From assembly GCA_052400685.1 (NCBI GenBank), contig JBQTGJ010000002.1: DNA of 64,000 nucleotides. The stretch is one strand, 5' to 3'. Positions 28,002 to 36,957 of the stretch are shown here, piece after piece; within the stretch, counting starts at the first letter, position 1, and the number at the start of each line of letters is the position of its first letter. The translations under genes and the position numbers were made by a program. The notes below the pieces were generated by a model. The model was not told where the DNA came from and made no database searches. It saw only the letters and a list, made by a program, of their open reading frames with translations. This stretch comes from CAZHHH01 sp052400685 (GTDB lineage: Bacteria; Bacteroidota; Bacteroidia; Bacteroidales; Marinilabiliaceae).

Positions 28002-29471
28002 ATGGAACAATCACTTAAAATATTCAATACCCTTTCACATCAGAAAGAAGTTTTTGAACCCATCGCGGCCCCACATGTAGGTCTTTACGTTTGTGGTCCA
28101 ACGGTTTACGGGGATCCTCATTTGGGGCACGCACGGCCGGCTATCACATTCGATTTGCTGTTCCGTTATCTCTCTCATTTGGGATATAAAGTGCGTTATG
28201 TGCGTAATATTACCGACGTAGGACATCTCGAAAACGATGGCGACGAAGGTGAAGACAAAATAGCTAAAAAAGCCCGTTTGGATAAACTGGAACCCATGGA
28301 AGTGGTGCAATACTATACCGAGCGCTACCATCATTTCATGGGGATGCTAAACGTAAAAAGCCCATCCATTGAACCCCGTGCTTCAGGCCACATTATTGAG
28401 CAATTGGCTGTTATTGATGCGATTGTAAAAAAAGGCTATGGTTACGAAAGTAATGGGTCCGTCTATTTTAATGTGGAACGTTATAACAAAAAACACAAAT
28501 ATGGCATCCTCTCGGGGCGGGTTCTGGAAGACCTTTACAGCACCACCCGAAATCTCGACGGTCAATCGGAAAAAAAGAACAGTTTTGACTTTGCCCTGTG
28601 GAAAAAAGCCAGTCCTTCGCACATCATGCGCTGGCCATCAAAATACAGTGACGGTTACCCCGGATGGCACATGGAATGCACAGCCATGAGTGCCAAATAT
28701 CTGGGCGAACAATTCGACATTCACGGCGGCGGCATGGATTTAATGTTTCCACACCACGAATGCGAAATAGCACAAAGCACCATTGCTAACGGACAAGGCC
28801 CCTGCCGCTATTGGATGCACAATAACATGATTACCATCAACGGCCAAAAGATGGGCAAATCATTGGGGAATTTCATTACGTTAGAAGAATTTTTCACGGG
28901 CAACCACAAGACGTTACAGCAGGCCTATTCACCCATGACCATTCGTTTTTTCATTCTGCAAGCACACTATCGTAGCACAGTCGACTTTTCAAATGAAGCC
29001 TTACAGGCAGCTGAAAAAGGGTTGCAACGGCTGATGGAAGGGATGTCACAACTCGAAAAGCTAAAAGCCGGTAACTCTTCGGATTTTAACGTCTCCGAAT
29101 TCCAACAAAAATGTTACGATGCACTAAACGACGACCTGAATAGTCCGATCCTAATAGCCCACTTATTTGAAGGCGTAAAAACGATTAACTCGATTGCTGC
29201 CGGTAAAATGAGTTTAACCAGCGATGATCTTGCCGAATTTTCATCATTGATGCATCTGTTTGTTGAAGAAATATTGGGTCTGACCGACGAAAAAAAAGCA
29301 AACAACAACCCGGAGACCCTAGACGGTTTGATGCAATTAATTCTGGACATCCGCCAACAGGCAAAAAACAACAAAGACTGGGGCACATCCGATAAAATAC
29401 GTGATGAGCTGAGTCATCTTGGAATTATTGTAAAAGATGGGAAAGAAGGTGCGACCTGGGAAATAAAATAA
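28002..29471 (+). CDS. cysS: Cysteinyl-tRNA synthetase
   Basis: Class I synthetase charging tRNA-Cys. The 489-aa protein has the zinc-ligand and ATP-site region YVCGPTVYGDPHLGHAR (C31, HLGH 40-43). Further zinc-site segments are GWHMECTAMS and HHECEIAQS. The KMSKS variant KMGKS is at 283-287. An alpha-helical anticodon-binding C-terminus follows. It is followed after 19 nt by an exported cyclase/peptidase gene and then rnhB, likely one transcript. Confidence 0.97.
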   Translation: MEQSLKIFNTLSHQKEVFEPIAAPHVGLYVCGPTVYGDPHLGHARPAITFDLLFRYLSHLGYKVRYVRNITDVGHLENDGDEGEDKIAKKARLDKLEPMEVVQYYTERYHHFMGMLNVKSPSIEPRASGHIIEQLAVIDAIVKKGYGYESNGSVYFNVERYNKKHKYGILSGRVLEDLYSTTRNLDGQSEKKNSFDFALWKKASPSHIMRWPSKYSDGYPGWHMECTAMSAKYLGEQFDIHGGGMDLMFPHHECEIAQSTIANGQGPCRYWMHNNMITINGQKMGKSLGNFITLEEFFTGNHKTLQQAYSPMTIRFFILQAHYRSTVDFSNEALQAAEKGLQRLMEGMSQLEKLKAGNSSDFNVSEFQQKCYDALNDDLNSPILIAHLFEGVKTINSIAAGKMSLTSDDLAEFSSLMHLFVEEILGLTDEKKANNNPETLDGLMQLILDIRQQAKNNKDWGTSDKIRDELSHLGIIVKDGKEGATWEIK

Positions 29472-29490
29472 TAACCCAACAACTGAAATC

Positions 29491-30486
29491 ATGATAAGTA
29501 TCACCGTAAAAACATCGCTGCTATTTCTAACCACACTTATAACTTCTTGTGGGCAGCCATCGCAGAAAGCCCAGACTGCTAAAACGATCAGGCCAAAACT
29601 TACCACACCAGCCTTTAACGCCGATTCAGCCTATCAATACATCGAATCGCAGGTCAATTTTGGGCCACGCGTTCCAAACACGCCTGAACATCTGGCATGT
29701 GCTGATTATCTTGCGGAAAAGCTGACCCAGTTTGGTGCAGATGTAATTGTGCAGAAAGGAGAGGTCACTGCGTTTGACGGCACTCGTCTGAATATCCGGA
29801 ATATCATTGGTCAGTTTAACCCCGAAAAAAACGACCGGGTACTCCTGTTTGCCCATTGGGACACAAGGCCATTTGCCGATCACGACCCGGATCCGGCAAA
29901 ACGAAACAGCCCTATTTTGGGTGCCAACGATGGCGCCAGCGGTGTTGGCGTACTTATGGAAATAGCGCGACATCTGGGACAACACCCGACCTATCCGGGT
30001 GTTGACATCATCTTTTTTGATGCAGAAGACTATGGCACGCCCGACCACATTCAAACAGATTACAAACCAGACACCTGGTGCCTGGGAAGTCAGTTTTGGG
30101 GTAAAAACCCACATAAAAAAAATTACTATGCCCGTTTCGGCATCCTGCTGGATATGGTAGGAGCGCCCAACGCTCAATTTTATCGTGAACGTAACAGTTT
30201 GGAATATGCCCCTAAAATGGTAGACTACATATGGAATATTGCAGGAGAGCTGGGCTATTCAGCGTGGTTTAACTTTGAAGAAGGCGGTATGATTACCGAT
30301 GACCACGTTTATGTGTATAAACATCTGAGTATTCCGGCAGTTGATATTATTCAACACGACCCAACATCATACTCCAGCTTTGGTTCTTACTGGCACACCC
30401 ACGATGACACCATGAAAAATGTGGACAAAGAAACGCTAAAAGCCGTTGGACAAACGGTGATGGAAGTGATATACCGGGAAGATTAA
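29491..30486 (+). CDS. M28-family lipoprotein, probable glutaminyl-peptide cyclotransferase
   Basis: The 331-aa lipoprotein (lipobox LITSC, C20) has the M28 fold. The zinc-site segments resemble bacterial glutaminyl cyclases: WDTRPFADHDPDP, GANDGASGVGVLME, FFDAEDYG, and a final WHTHDDTMKNV. Glutaminyl cyclases turn N-terminal Gln of exported proteins into pyroglutamate, important in Bacteroidota where signal peptidase I often leaves Gln at +1. An aminopeptidase is the alternative. It would act in the periplasm. Tight spacing to cysS (19 nt) and rnhB (29 nt) indicates an operon. Confidence 0.85.
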   Translation: MISITVKTSLLFLTTLITSCGQPSQKAQTAKTIRPKLTTPAFNADSAYQYIESQVNFGPRVPNTPEHLACADYLAEKLTQFGADVIVQKGEVTAFDGTRLNIRNIIGQFNPEKNDRVLLFAHWDTRPFADHDPDPAKRNSPILGANDGASGVGVLMEIARHLGQHPTYPGVDIIFFDAEDYGTPDHIQTDYKPDTWCLGSQFWGKNPHKKNYYARFGILLDMVGAPNAQFYRERNSLEYAPKMVDYIWNIAGELGYSAWFNFEEGGMITDDHVYVYKHLSIPAVDIIQHDPTSYSSFGSYWHTHDDTMKNVDKETLKAVGQTVMEVIYRED

Positions 30487-30515
30487 AATTCAGATATTTT
30501 TTTCGGACATTAACC

Positions 30516-31127
30516 ATGAAACACAATACACTCCTTCCATTCTATTCAGAACAAGAAACAGAAGCTGGTTGTGATGAAGCCGGACGAGGCTGTCTGGCCG
30601 GTCCGGTAGTTGCCGCCGCGGTCATTTTACCCAAAGACTTCTCGCATCCATTTTTAAACGATTCCAAACAGTTATCACCAAAACAGCGCAATCAGCTTCG
30701 CCCCGTTATTGAAGAGGCTGCAATAGCCTGGGCCGTAGCCATGGTCAATAATGAAGAGATTGATCAAATTAATATACTCAACGCATCTATAACAGCCATG
30801 CATCGTGCCATCGACCAATTAAAAATAAAGCCAACCTCATTGCTCATTGATGGCAACCGTTTTCACAAATACAAAGACCTGCCGCATCATTGCATGATAA
30901 AAGGCGATGGGCGCTTCTTGTCAATAGCTGCTGCCAGCGTTCTGGCAAAGACGGTTCGCGACGAATACATGACAGAAATGGCGCAGACCTATCCGCGCTA
31001 CAACTGGGAACAAAACAAAGGCTATCCCACAAAAAAACACCGCCTGGCCATCGCCCGATACGGCATCACCCCACTGCATCGAAAAACATTCAGGTTGCTT
31101 GATGAACAATTAGCCCTCAATTTATAA
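30516..31127 (+). CDS. rnhB: Ribonuclease HII
   Basis: RNase HII removes ribonucleotides misincorporated in DNA. The 203-aa protein has the catalytic signature GCDEAGRGCLAGP (D20, E21), LLIDGN and KGDGRFLSIAAASVLAKTVRD. It converges on the NADH dehydrogenase gene with only 7 nt between stops. A second RNase H of the HI type is encoded at 41.1 kb. Confidence 0.96.
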   Translation: MKHNTLLPFYSEQETEAGCDEAGRGCLAGPVVAAAVILPKDFSHPFLNDSKQLSPKQRNQLRPVIEEAAIAWAVAMVNNEEIDQINILNASITAMHRAIDQLKIKPTSLLIDGNRFHKYKDLPHHCMIKGDGRFLSIAAASVLAKTVRDEYMTEMAQTYPRYNWEQNKGYPTKKHRLAIARYGITPLHRKTFRLLDEQLALNL

Positions 31128-31134
31128 TAATACG

Positions 31135-32382
31135 TTACTCCTTCTCTCCTTTCAATATCAAACGTAACGAACTGTTTTGAGTCATGTAATTACCGGCCCA
31201 ATTGATAAATATGATTAGTTTATTACGAACACGAAGAATCAGCATAAGATGTAAAAACATCCAGAAGAACCAGGCAAAATAGCCTTTAAAACGAATGCCC
31301 GGCAAATCGACAACCGCTTTATTCCGACCAACCGTTGCCATGGAACCCAAATCCTTATATTCATATTTCTTCAGTGTAGCCCCGTTTTCAATCCGATCGA
31401 TGTTAGCGGCCAGATTCCGTCCCTGATTAATGGCAACATTTGCCACCTGCGGGTGCCCATTCGGATATTTCGGCGTCTCCATATAAGCGATATCTCCAAT
31501 GGCAAAAATGCCGTCAGATCCGACGACTTCATTATACCGATTCACCTTTATACGATTTCCTTTTGCAACCACATCGTTTGCCAGTCCGGGCAATAGATTT
31601 CCGGTTACCCCGGCAGCCCAGATCACCTGCTTACTCATTATCTGACTGCCATCGCTCAGAGTTAACATCTCACCATCGTACGATTTAACAAGCAGATCAA
31701 GCCGCACGTCGACTCCCATATTGCGCAAATATTTCTCTGACGCCGCACGAGCCTTAGCGCTCATACTGTTTAATGTATGATGACTGCCTTCAATAAGATA
31801 AATTTTTAAATGAGAAAAGTCGATACGGGGATAGTCACCCGGTAAAATATCGCGTTTAATTTCGACGAAAGCACCTGCCAGCTCAACGCCTGTTGGTCCG
31901 CCTCCTACAATTACAATATTAAGCAAAGACGCTCGCTCTTTCTCGTCTACATATAATAATTTCTCGAAACTTTCGAGAATGCTGTTACGAATTCTTATGG
32001 CCTGATGCGTCGTCTTCAAAGTGAAAACATTTTTCTCAATCTCCCGATTTCCAAAAAAATTGGTCTTACACCCGGTCGCAATCACCAAATAGTCGTAAGA
32101 AAAATCACCAATAGAAGTACGTAACAAATGTTGTTGGCTCACAACTTCCAAAACCTCTGCCAGCCGGATATGTATGTCAGTTCGTTTATTAAATATCCGA
32201 CGTAAAGGAAACGAAATACTCGATGGTTCAATCTGTGAAGTCGCCACCTGGTAAAACAAAGGTTGAAACTGATGGTGATTTAACTTATCAATCAACAACA
32301 CGTCGTATTGGTTTTTCTTAAGATTCAATAAAAACTGAAGACCTGCAAAACCTCCACCTACAACAATAATTTTCTTTTTCAT
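31135..32382 (-). CDS. ndh: Type II NADH dehydrogenase (NDH-2)
   Basis: The 415-aa FAD enzyme would pass electrons from NADH to quinone without proton pumping. FAD-binding VVGGGFAGLQ (7-16), NAD-binding IVGGGPTGVELAG (about 158-170) and FAIGDIAYM (FAD) are present. The C-terminal hydrophobic stretch (YFAWFFWMFLHLMLILRV) fits peripheral membrane attachment as in other NDH-2 enzymes. No quinone-independent oxidase features are seen. Upstream is the 1.25-kb gene-free tract. Confidence 0.9.
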   Translation of the reverse strand: MKKKIIVVGGGFAGLQFLLNLKKNQYDVLLIDKLNHHQFQPLFYQVATSQIEPSSISFPLRRIFNKRTDIHIRLAEVLEVVSQQHLLRTSIGDFSYDYLVIATGCKTNFFGNREIEKNVFTLKTTHQAIRIRNSILESFEKLLYVDEKERASLLNIVIVGGGPTGVELAGAFVEIKRDILPGDYPRIDFSHLKIYLIEGSHHTLNSMSAKARAASEKYLRNMGVDVRLDLLVKSYDGEMLTLSDGSQIMSKQVIWAAGVTGNLLPGLANDVVAKGNRIKVNRYNEVVGSDGIFAIGDIAYMETPKYPNGHPQVANVAINQGRNLAANIDRIENGATLKKYEYKDLGSMATVGRNKAVVDLPGIRFKGYFAWFFWMFLHLMLILRVRNKLIIFINWAGNYMTQNSSLRLILKGEKE

Positions 32383-32486
32383 ACCTGCCCCTATTAAAAA
32401 AACAATTACGATACAGTTAATGTCACGCGCAAAACCTATATAATGTCTATGGAACGCAGAATTTGAACATTCCCGATCAATAATCT

Positions 32487-32632
32487 TGCGTTCCTTAACA
32501 TTCCTTATTGATGCTCATGCATTCCTTAACGGTGCCCATGCGTTCCTTAACAATGCTCATGCGTTCCTTAACGATGCTCTTGCGTTCCTTAACGATGCTC
32601 GGGTATTCCTTCGACTTTCGATGCAATTCCTT
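32487..32632. repeat. 21-bp tandem repeat, about six units
   Basis: Units resemble GCGTTCCTTAACGATGCTCAT with a 21-bp period; four central copies (32518-32601) are near identical and flanking copies decay. Because the period is a multiple of three, both strands stay open: plus gives the heptad MRSLTML, minus gives VKERMSI. Plus has an ATG-started frame of 66 codons (32508-32708); minus needs a TTG start for about 43 codons. Neither has independent support as a gene. Confidence 0.85.
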
Positions 32633-32938
32633 ACCAATATCTGGTCATTTTCTTAATCCGTTTAATTCTAATAAGGTTTCTTCTTATTCTGATTCATTAG
32701 TCACATAACGGATTTATCGTTTCAATTCTTCATATTATCCGATTATCTGCTATTAATAAATATTGTCTAAAACCGAAATTATCAACAATATTCTTTAAGC
32801 AGATGAGGATTTATCAATCTGAGTCTAAAAATGTTTAATATTCCAGAAGTCAACCATCCTTGTCAAGCCTGGTCGTTTCGGCCATTACCGAAAACATCAA
32901 AATATAAACACGTTAAAGACATGCCTCAATCATTTAAC

Positions 32939-33084
32939 TAGAGTCTGTCTATAAAGTCAACTACTTCGTTACGCTTGTCATAAAAACAGTCATTTACGAA
33001 AAGGAAACGCCTTGATTTTTAAGACTGTGCAAGCCTTGAATTTGAACTTTATAGTCAAACTCCCGAATTTATGGACAGATACTA
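32939..33084 (+). repeat. Dispersed repeat family, complete copy d (146 bp)
   Basis: Starts TAGAGTCTGTCTATAAAGTC and ends TTTATGGACAGATACTA. The two 17-bp ends match as inverted repeats at 14 positions, and both begin and end with TA. Internal cores TTCGTTACGCTTGTC and CTGTGCAAGCCTTGAATTTG are present. One of two complete copies, each exactly 146 bp. Confidence 0.85.
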
Positions 33085-33552
33085 ACTAAACAAATAGAAC
33101 AAGAAATAGATGCACAAAAAAATGTGAAAAATGTAAAACAAACACCGAACAATTCAATCCGGTAAAAAGCCTAATTAAAAAACAAGTATTAACCAGATGA
33201 AGGCATAATTGTAATAAAATAGTCCAAATTAGCTTTTACATTTAAGCTATTAGCCAATTCATAAACAATCAATCGGCATCATCCGCCCAATATTTAAAAA
33301 TTGAAATCAAACTTGATTTCAGACATAAAACAGCTACCCATATATTTCAAATCCCTTTATAAAAAAAGCTCATTTATAAACAATCTAATTAAAGAGAGGC
33401 GAAAATCATTAAATATTACAACTCAGGCAATTAATCAAAAAAGAAAAAAAACAAAGACATAATACAGAAACAAAAACTTTCATTAACCAACAATTTCAGC
33501 CCCCTTTGTCAAATAATAAAACTTAAAAATTTAATATTTTAACAACAACACT

Positions 33553-33560
33553 TATCTTTG
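33553..33560 (+). promoter_or_regulatory. -7 element for the TRL-like lipoprotein gene
   Basis: TATCTTTG, exact TAnnTTTG; implies a leader of about 70-80 nt. Confidence 0.6.
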
Positions 33561-33636
33561 GCTTCACATAATCCGATTACTATCTAATAGGAATTGGGGA
33601 GTAAGCCGAAAATCCATAAGAGTAGGTCTAAACTTA

Positions 33637-33933
33637 ATGATTAAAAACATGTTAAAAAAAGTAACTAAAGCATTTGCTTTGTTTGCAGCTGTAGCAATGT
33701 TAACCAGCTGTTCATTAACCTTACCAGTAAACGCAACTTCTAACCCTGTTGGCTCAAAAGTAGGTACAGCCACAGCTACTGGTTATTTAGGTGTATTATT
33801 CTTTGATGCCGACGCCAGCATCCAAACTGCTGCTAAAAATGCAGGTATCAGCAAAATTTCAACTGTTGATCTTAAACAAACCAGCCTTCTTGGCATCATC
33901 GTAACTTACGAAACGACTGTTACCGGAGAATAA
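33637..33933 (+). CDS. TRL-like family lipoprotein
   Basis: A 98-aa lipoprotein with lipobox MLTSC (C25 from the first Met; an ATG at 33649 is equally possible). The mature part resembles the TRL-like protein family: NPVGSKVGTATATGYLG, then DASIQTAAKNAGISKI and SLLGIIVTYETTVTGE. Family function is unknown; members are small, Gly/Thr-rich, often near other lipoproteins. A good promoter and terminator bracket it, so it is probably a separately expressed, possibly abundant envelope protein. Confidence 0.8.
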   Translation: MIKNMLKKVTKAFALFAAVAMLTSCSLTLPVNATSNPVGSKVGTATATGYLGVLFFDADASIQTAAKNAGISKISTVDLKQTSLLGIIVTYETTVTGE

Positions 33934-33943
33934 CTTAATATTA

Positions 33944-33980
33944 CCTATGTGGACTGTCACGTCAGTTCACATAGGTTTTA
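33944..33980 (+). terminator. Terminator after the TRL-like gene
   Basis: CCTATGTGGACTG pairs with CAGTTCACATAGG around a short loop, with one mismatch, then TTTTA. It begins 10 nt after the stop codon. Confidence 0.75.
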
Positions 33981-33992
33981 CATGCTTTTATT

Positions 33993-34487
33993 ATGCTAAA
34001 GAAAATTACGGTTCTACTTATTGGTCTGCTTTTAGTTAATGTAACTGGCTGCCAACAGGAAAAAAGCAATTCTATTATTTTAACAAACAACGCTTATTTT
34101 CACCCAGTTGAAGAAAACCTCATCTATCCCATCGAAGAAAACACATTAAATACTTTTAAAACACTTTTCCCGAATCCCGATAATACCATAATCTTATATA
34201 AACACTTTAACAACGAGGATTATAATTTATTCATCGCACTTCCATATAAAACCTCGTTTAGTCAGCTAACAAACTTCAAAACGCATCATGCCGGGTCAAA
34301 AGCTATCATTTCGGATGAGTCGACCTATTACCGGAAAAGTAAAAATGACAGCATATTCATGGCAGAAGCACTTATCAAGATAAATGAAGAAAAGTTTGTT
34401 TACTTTAGTGCTTACGCTCAAAATGAAGAAAAACTAGATACTCTGTTTACGCCCAGTCAATTAAGAAAAAAAATCACAAAGCAATAG
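33993..34487 (+). CDS. Lipoprotein of unknown function
   Basis: Not recognised. The 164-aa protein has a lipoprotein signal (LLLVNVTGC, C20). The mature region is rich in Asn, Tyr and Phe with alternating beta-like strands and no cysteine. It starts 60 nt after the TRL-like gene, beyond a terminator, so expression may depend on read-through. Codon use is AT-rich like its neighbours. Confidence 0.65.
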   Translation: MLKKITVLLIGLLLVNVTGCQQEKSNSIILTNNAYFHPVEENLIYPIEENTLNTFKTLFPNPDNTIILYKHFNNEDYNLFIALPYKTSFSQLTNFKTHHAGSKAIISDESTYYRKSKNDSIFMAEALIKINEEKFVYFSAYAQNEEKLDTLFTPSQLRKKITKQ

Positions 34488-34504
34488 AGTTTGCAGAAAA
34501 AAAA

Positions 34505-34620
34505 TCACCTTCTGCGTTATGCTTCTCTTCAAAATGGTCGCTGACCACAATAATCTCATACTTAACCGGATTTCGCAAGCCTACAATTTGAACATTTTTC
34601 ACCAAATGTCTGAATTTCCC
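34505..34620 (+). repeat. Dispersed repeat family, copy k
   Basis: Contains CTTCTGCGTTATGCTTCTC, TCAAAATGGTCGCTGACC and TTTCGCAAGCCTACAATTTG; ends decayed. Lies between two lipoprotein genes. Confidence 0.75.
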
Positions 34621-34682
34621 AGGTAATTATAAATAAGGATTAAGTTGTCGCAAAGTGACGCATGCCACTGCACAAAAATGAT

Positions 34683-34690
34683 TATTTTTG
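34683..34690 (+). promoter_or_regulatory. -7 element for the second small lipoprotein gene
   Basis: TATTTTTG, exact TAnnTTTG. It lies inside the longest open frame and so supports the ATG at 34729. Confidence 0.5.
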
Positions 34691-34728
34691 ACGCCGTGAA
34701 TGTGGCAATAGAAATAAATGATAAACAG

Positions 34729-35259
34729 ATGAGAAAAAATATTTTTTTATTGATAAGCGTATTCTGTCTGCTTATCACATCATGTCAAAATTTGTATTCG
34801 ACTTCGAAACGACAATCAAAATTCTATAAAACCTTTTTCGCAGGAGATGAAGGTATTCGTTACTTTATAAAACCCATTACGTTACAAAACAAAAAAGAAA
34901 GCATCGATATTGATATTACATTTACGTCGAACACCGTTCTCAAAGACTCCGCAACAATCAACTACTCATTACAGACAAACCAATTAATAAATAAGCTGCA
35001 AAAAATTTTCATCTCGAATGGTACAGACACGCTTTACATTTGTAACAACCACCTTTTGTTTTTAGATCGAAACAAACACAACTTCACTTCAAGATTCTCT
35101 GGCAGAATGCCGGCTGAGGATTTAAAAAAGCTATTCGCGAACAACAAATGGACTGCAACTATTATTTCCGAAAATCAAATAAAACATTTCGATTCAAAAA
35201 AAAGAGCCGGTAAAACCATCGACTTCCTTAACAATTACATATTTATTTTACTACAATAG
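34729..35259 (+). CDS. Lipoprotein of unknown function
   Basis: Not recognised. From the ATG at 34729 (176 aa) the protein has a lipoprotein signal (CLLITSC, C19). The mature domain is beta-rich and Lys/Asn-rich (FKIPITLQN-like segments, DTLYICNNHLLFLD). The 28 residues upstream in the same frame precede the signal and contain the promoter, so they were excluded. It is the third lipoprotein in 1.6 kb, each separated by repeats or terminators rather than arranged as an operon. Confidence 0.65.
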   Translation: MRKNIFLLISVFCLLITSCQNLYSTSKRQSKFYKTFFAGDEGIRYFIKPITLQNKKESIDIDITFTSNTVLKDSATINYSLQTNQLINKLQKIFISNGTDTLYICNNHLLFLDRNKHNFTSRFSGRMPAEDLKKLFANNKWTATIISENQIKHFDSKKRAGKTIDFLNNYIFILLQ

Positions 35260-35448
35260 GGCTCGTCCGCGTTGAGCCGCCTTTATAGTGAATATACCTC
35301 CATTAAAAAAAATCAATACCAACTATTTTGAGTTTCATTTTCAAACCATTCTCCTGGTGGACTTTCAAAATCGCATGACTGAGAGAAAGACTAATAATCA
35401 AACAATTGTAATTCAACAAAGAAACTAAAACCGTGTTTCAAAAAGGGT

Positions 35449-35572
35449 TCAAGTTCTGATTATGCCTGAGCTCAAAACAACCATATATCATTGTATGTCC
35501 TTACTAATAGGACTTCGAAAGCCTTGAATTTAAACATTCCATATCAAACACCTGAGTTTCCTTATTAATTAC
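35449..35572 (+). repeat. Dispersed repeat family, copy l (diverged)
   Basis: Recognised mainly by GACTTCGAAAGCCTTGAATT and TAAACATT with a weak first core (AAGTTCTGATTATGCCTGAGCTCAAAAC). The most diverged of the near full-length copies. The rest of 35260-35707 is AT-rich with no gene seen. Confidence 0.55.
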
Positions 35573-35707
35573 CAAATGCGTTCTCACTATCATTCCCTAA
35601 AAAAACTTATAACAACGAAATATTAAATTATATACTAAAGCTAACGCACAAAATTAAAGGGAATTACTAAATTTAAAAAATTATCGTTACCGAGGAAAAA
35701 TTACGAT

Positions 35708-36574
35708 ATGGAAACATTCATAAATTTTTTAGAATTTGAGCTCTTTAGCGTTGGCAAATACGAGATACGTGTTTATACACTCGTTTCAATTTTAATAATA
35801 TTACTGATCACCAGGTTAATAGTCTGGCTAATTAAAAAAGCTCTTTTCCGGAAAGGTAAATTTGACAACTTTGACAAAGGAAATGCTTATGCGTTATTTA
35901 AAATTATTGAATATGTAATATGGGTCATTGCCATGGGATTTGTGTTAGAAACCATCGGCATTAAAGTAACAGTATTAATAGCCGGCTCGGCAGCTCTGCT
36001 TGTTGGCGTAGGATTGGGCTTACAACAAACATTTAACGACGTAATTTCAGGCATCATTTTACTTTCAGAAAAATCCATTAAAATAGATGACGTCTTAGAA
36101 ATAGATGACGACATTGTGAAAATTCAAAGTATCGGATTGCGAACATCCAAAGGTTTAAATACGGACGATATATCCATAATAATTCCAAACTCATTAATTA
36201 CAACAAATAAGGTAATAAACTGGAGTCATCAGACAAAAAAGACCCGCTTTAGAATTGATATTGGGGTTGCTTATGGCAGCGATGTCGATTTAGTAATCCA
36301 AATACTGGAAGAAAGTGCGTTTGAACACCCCGATATATCGGACAGGGAGTTAACGGAAGCCCGTTTGGTAAATTTTGGTAATTCGTCGCTAGATTTTCAG
36401 GTTTTATTTTTTAGCAAAAACATATTCAGAATCAATAAAGTAAAAAGTGATATCCGTCGAATCATTAACAGGAAATTTAACGAAAACAACATCGTCATAC
36501 CGTTCCCGCAAATGGACTTACACTTAAAATCAAATCAGACTGACTCTTTAAGCAAATACAAGAACAACAGATAA
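35708..36574 (+). CDS. Small-conductance mechanosensitive channel (MscS family)
   Basis: The 288-aa protein has the minimal MscS layout. Two N-terminal transmembrane helices (about 20-45 and 65-85) precede the pore helix TM3 (LIAGSAALLVGVGLGLQQTFNDVISGI, about 92-118). A beta domain (SIKIDDVLEI, RTSKGLNTDDISIIIPNS) and the C-terminal alpha/beta domain (VIPFPQMDLHLK) follow. It would sit in the inner membrane and release solutes on hypo-osmotic shock. Single gene flanked by long non-coding spacers. Confidence 0.92.
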   Translation: METFINFLEFELFSVGKYEIRVYTLVSILIILLITRLIVWLIKKALFRKGKFDNFDKGNAYALFKIIEYVIWVIAMGFVLETIGIKVTVLIAGSAALLVGVGLGLQQTFNDVISGIILLSEKSIKIDDVLEIDDDIVKIQSIGLRTSKGLNTDDISIIIPNSLITTNKVINWSHQTKKTRFRIDIGVAYGSDVDLVIQILEESAFEHPDISDRELTEARLVNFGNSSLDFQVLFFSKNIFRINKVKSDIRRIINRKFNENNIVIPFPQMDLHLKSNQTDSLSKYKNNR

Positions 36575-36957
36575 TACGAACCGACCATCAGGAGCCTGTT
36601 TGACGCAACCGTTTTTGTAGAACAAATAAAGGAATAATTTCAAACTTTATTAAAGCAGAAGAAGTCAGAGATGAAACACCTCTTTTGAGCCTCATGCCGC
36701 TATCGTAGCTGCCATGAAACGTTTGCGCAAACCCTGAACATGACCTTTTCATCTCAAAATAACGACTTTCAGAACAGAAGCCAGATAGGATCCTGCTGGC
36801 ATGCAAAAACCATTTTCTAAAACAAAACTTATTCAGTTTTTACCCGAATTTTTATATCTTGTTCAGTCGTTAATACAAGACGAAAAAAAGGAAATATTAA
36901 ATCGGTTTTTAACCTACAAAGGAAATTGTAACAGCTGAAACACCTAACAAAAAAAGT
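36575..36957. other. Intergenic region mscS-NYN gene
   Basis: No gene supported. A 72-codon minus-strand frame at 36588-36806 has no family or signal features. A weak resemblance to the dispersed repeat is not enough to call. Confidence 0.4.

Larger units (their letters stand above)
32383..33552. other. Long gene-free tract with repeats
   Basis: No credible gene in about 1.17 kb apart from repeat-derived frames. It holds a 21-bp tandem repeat (32487-32632) and a complete copy of the dispersed repeat (32939-33084). The remainder is AT-rich with poly-A runs around 33420-33480. Confidence 0.6.

Noticed and set aside
32487..32632. Possible CRISPR array
   Set aside because: Units are contiguous 21-mers without unique spacers, and no cas gene is present.
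32508..32708. 66-codon frame encoding MRSLTML heptads
   Set aside because: Openness follows from the 21-bp period and occurs on both strands; reported as a repeat rather than a gene.
36588..36806. 72-codon minus-strand frame between mscS and the NYN gene
   Set aside because: No homology features, no promoter, no signal sequence.
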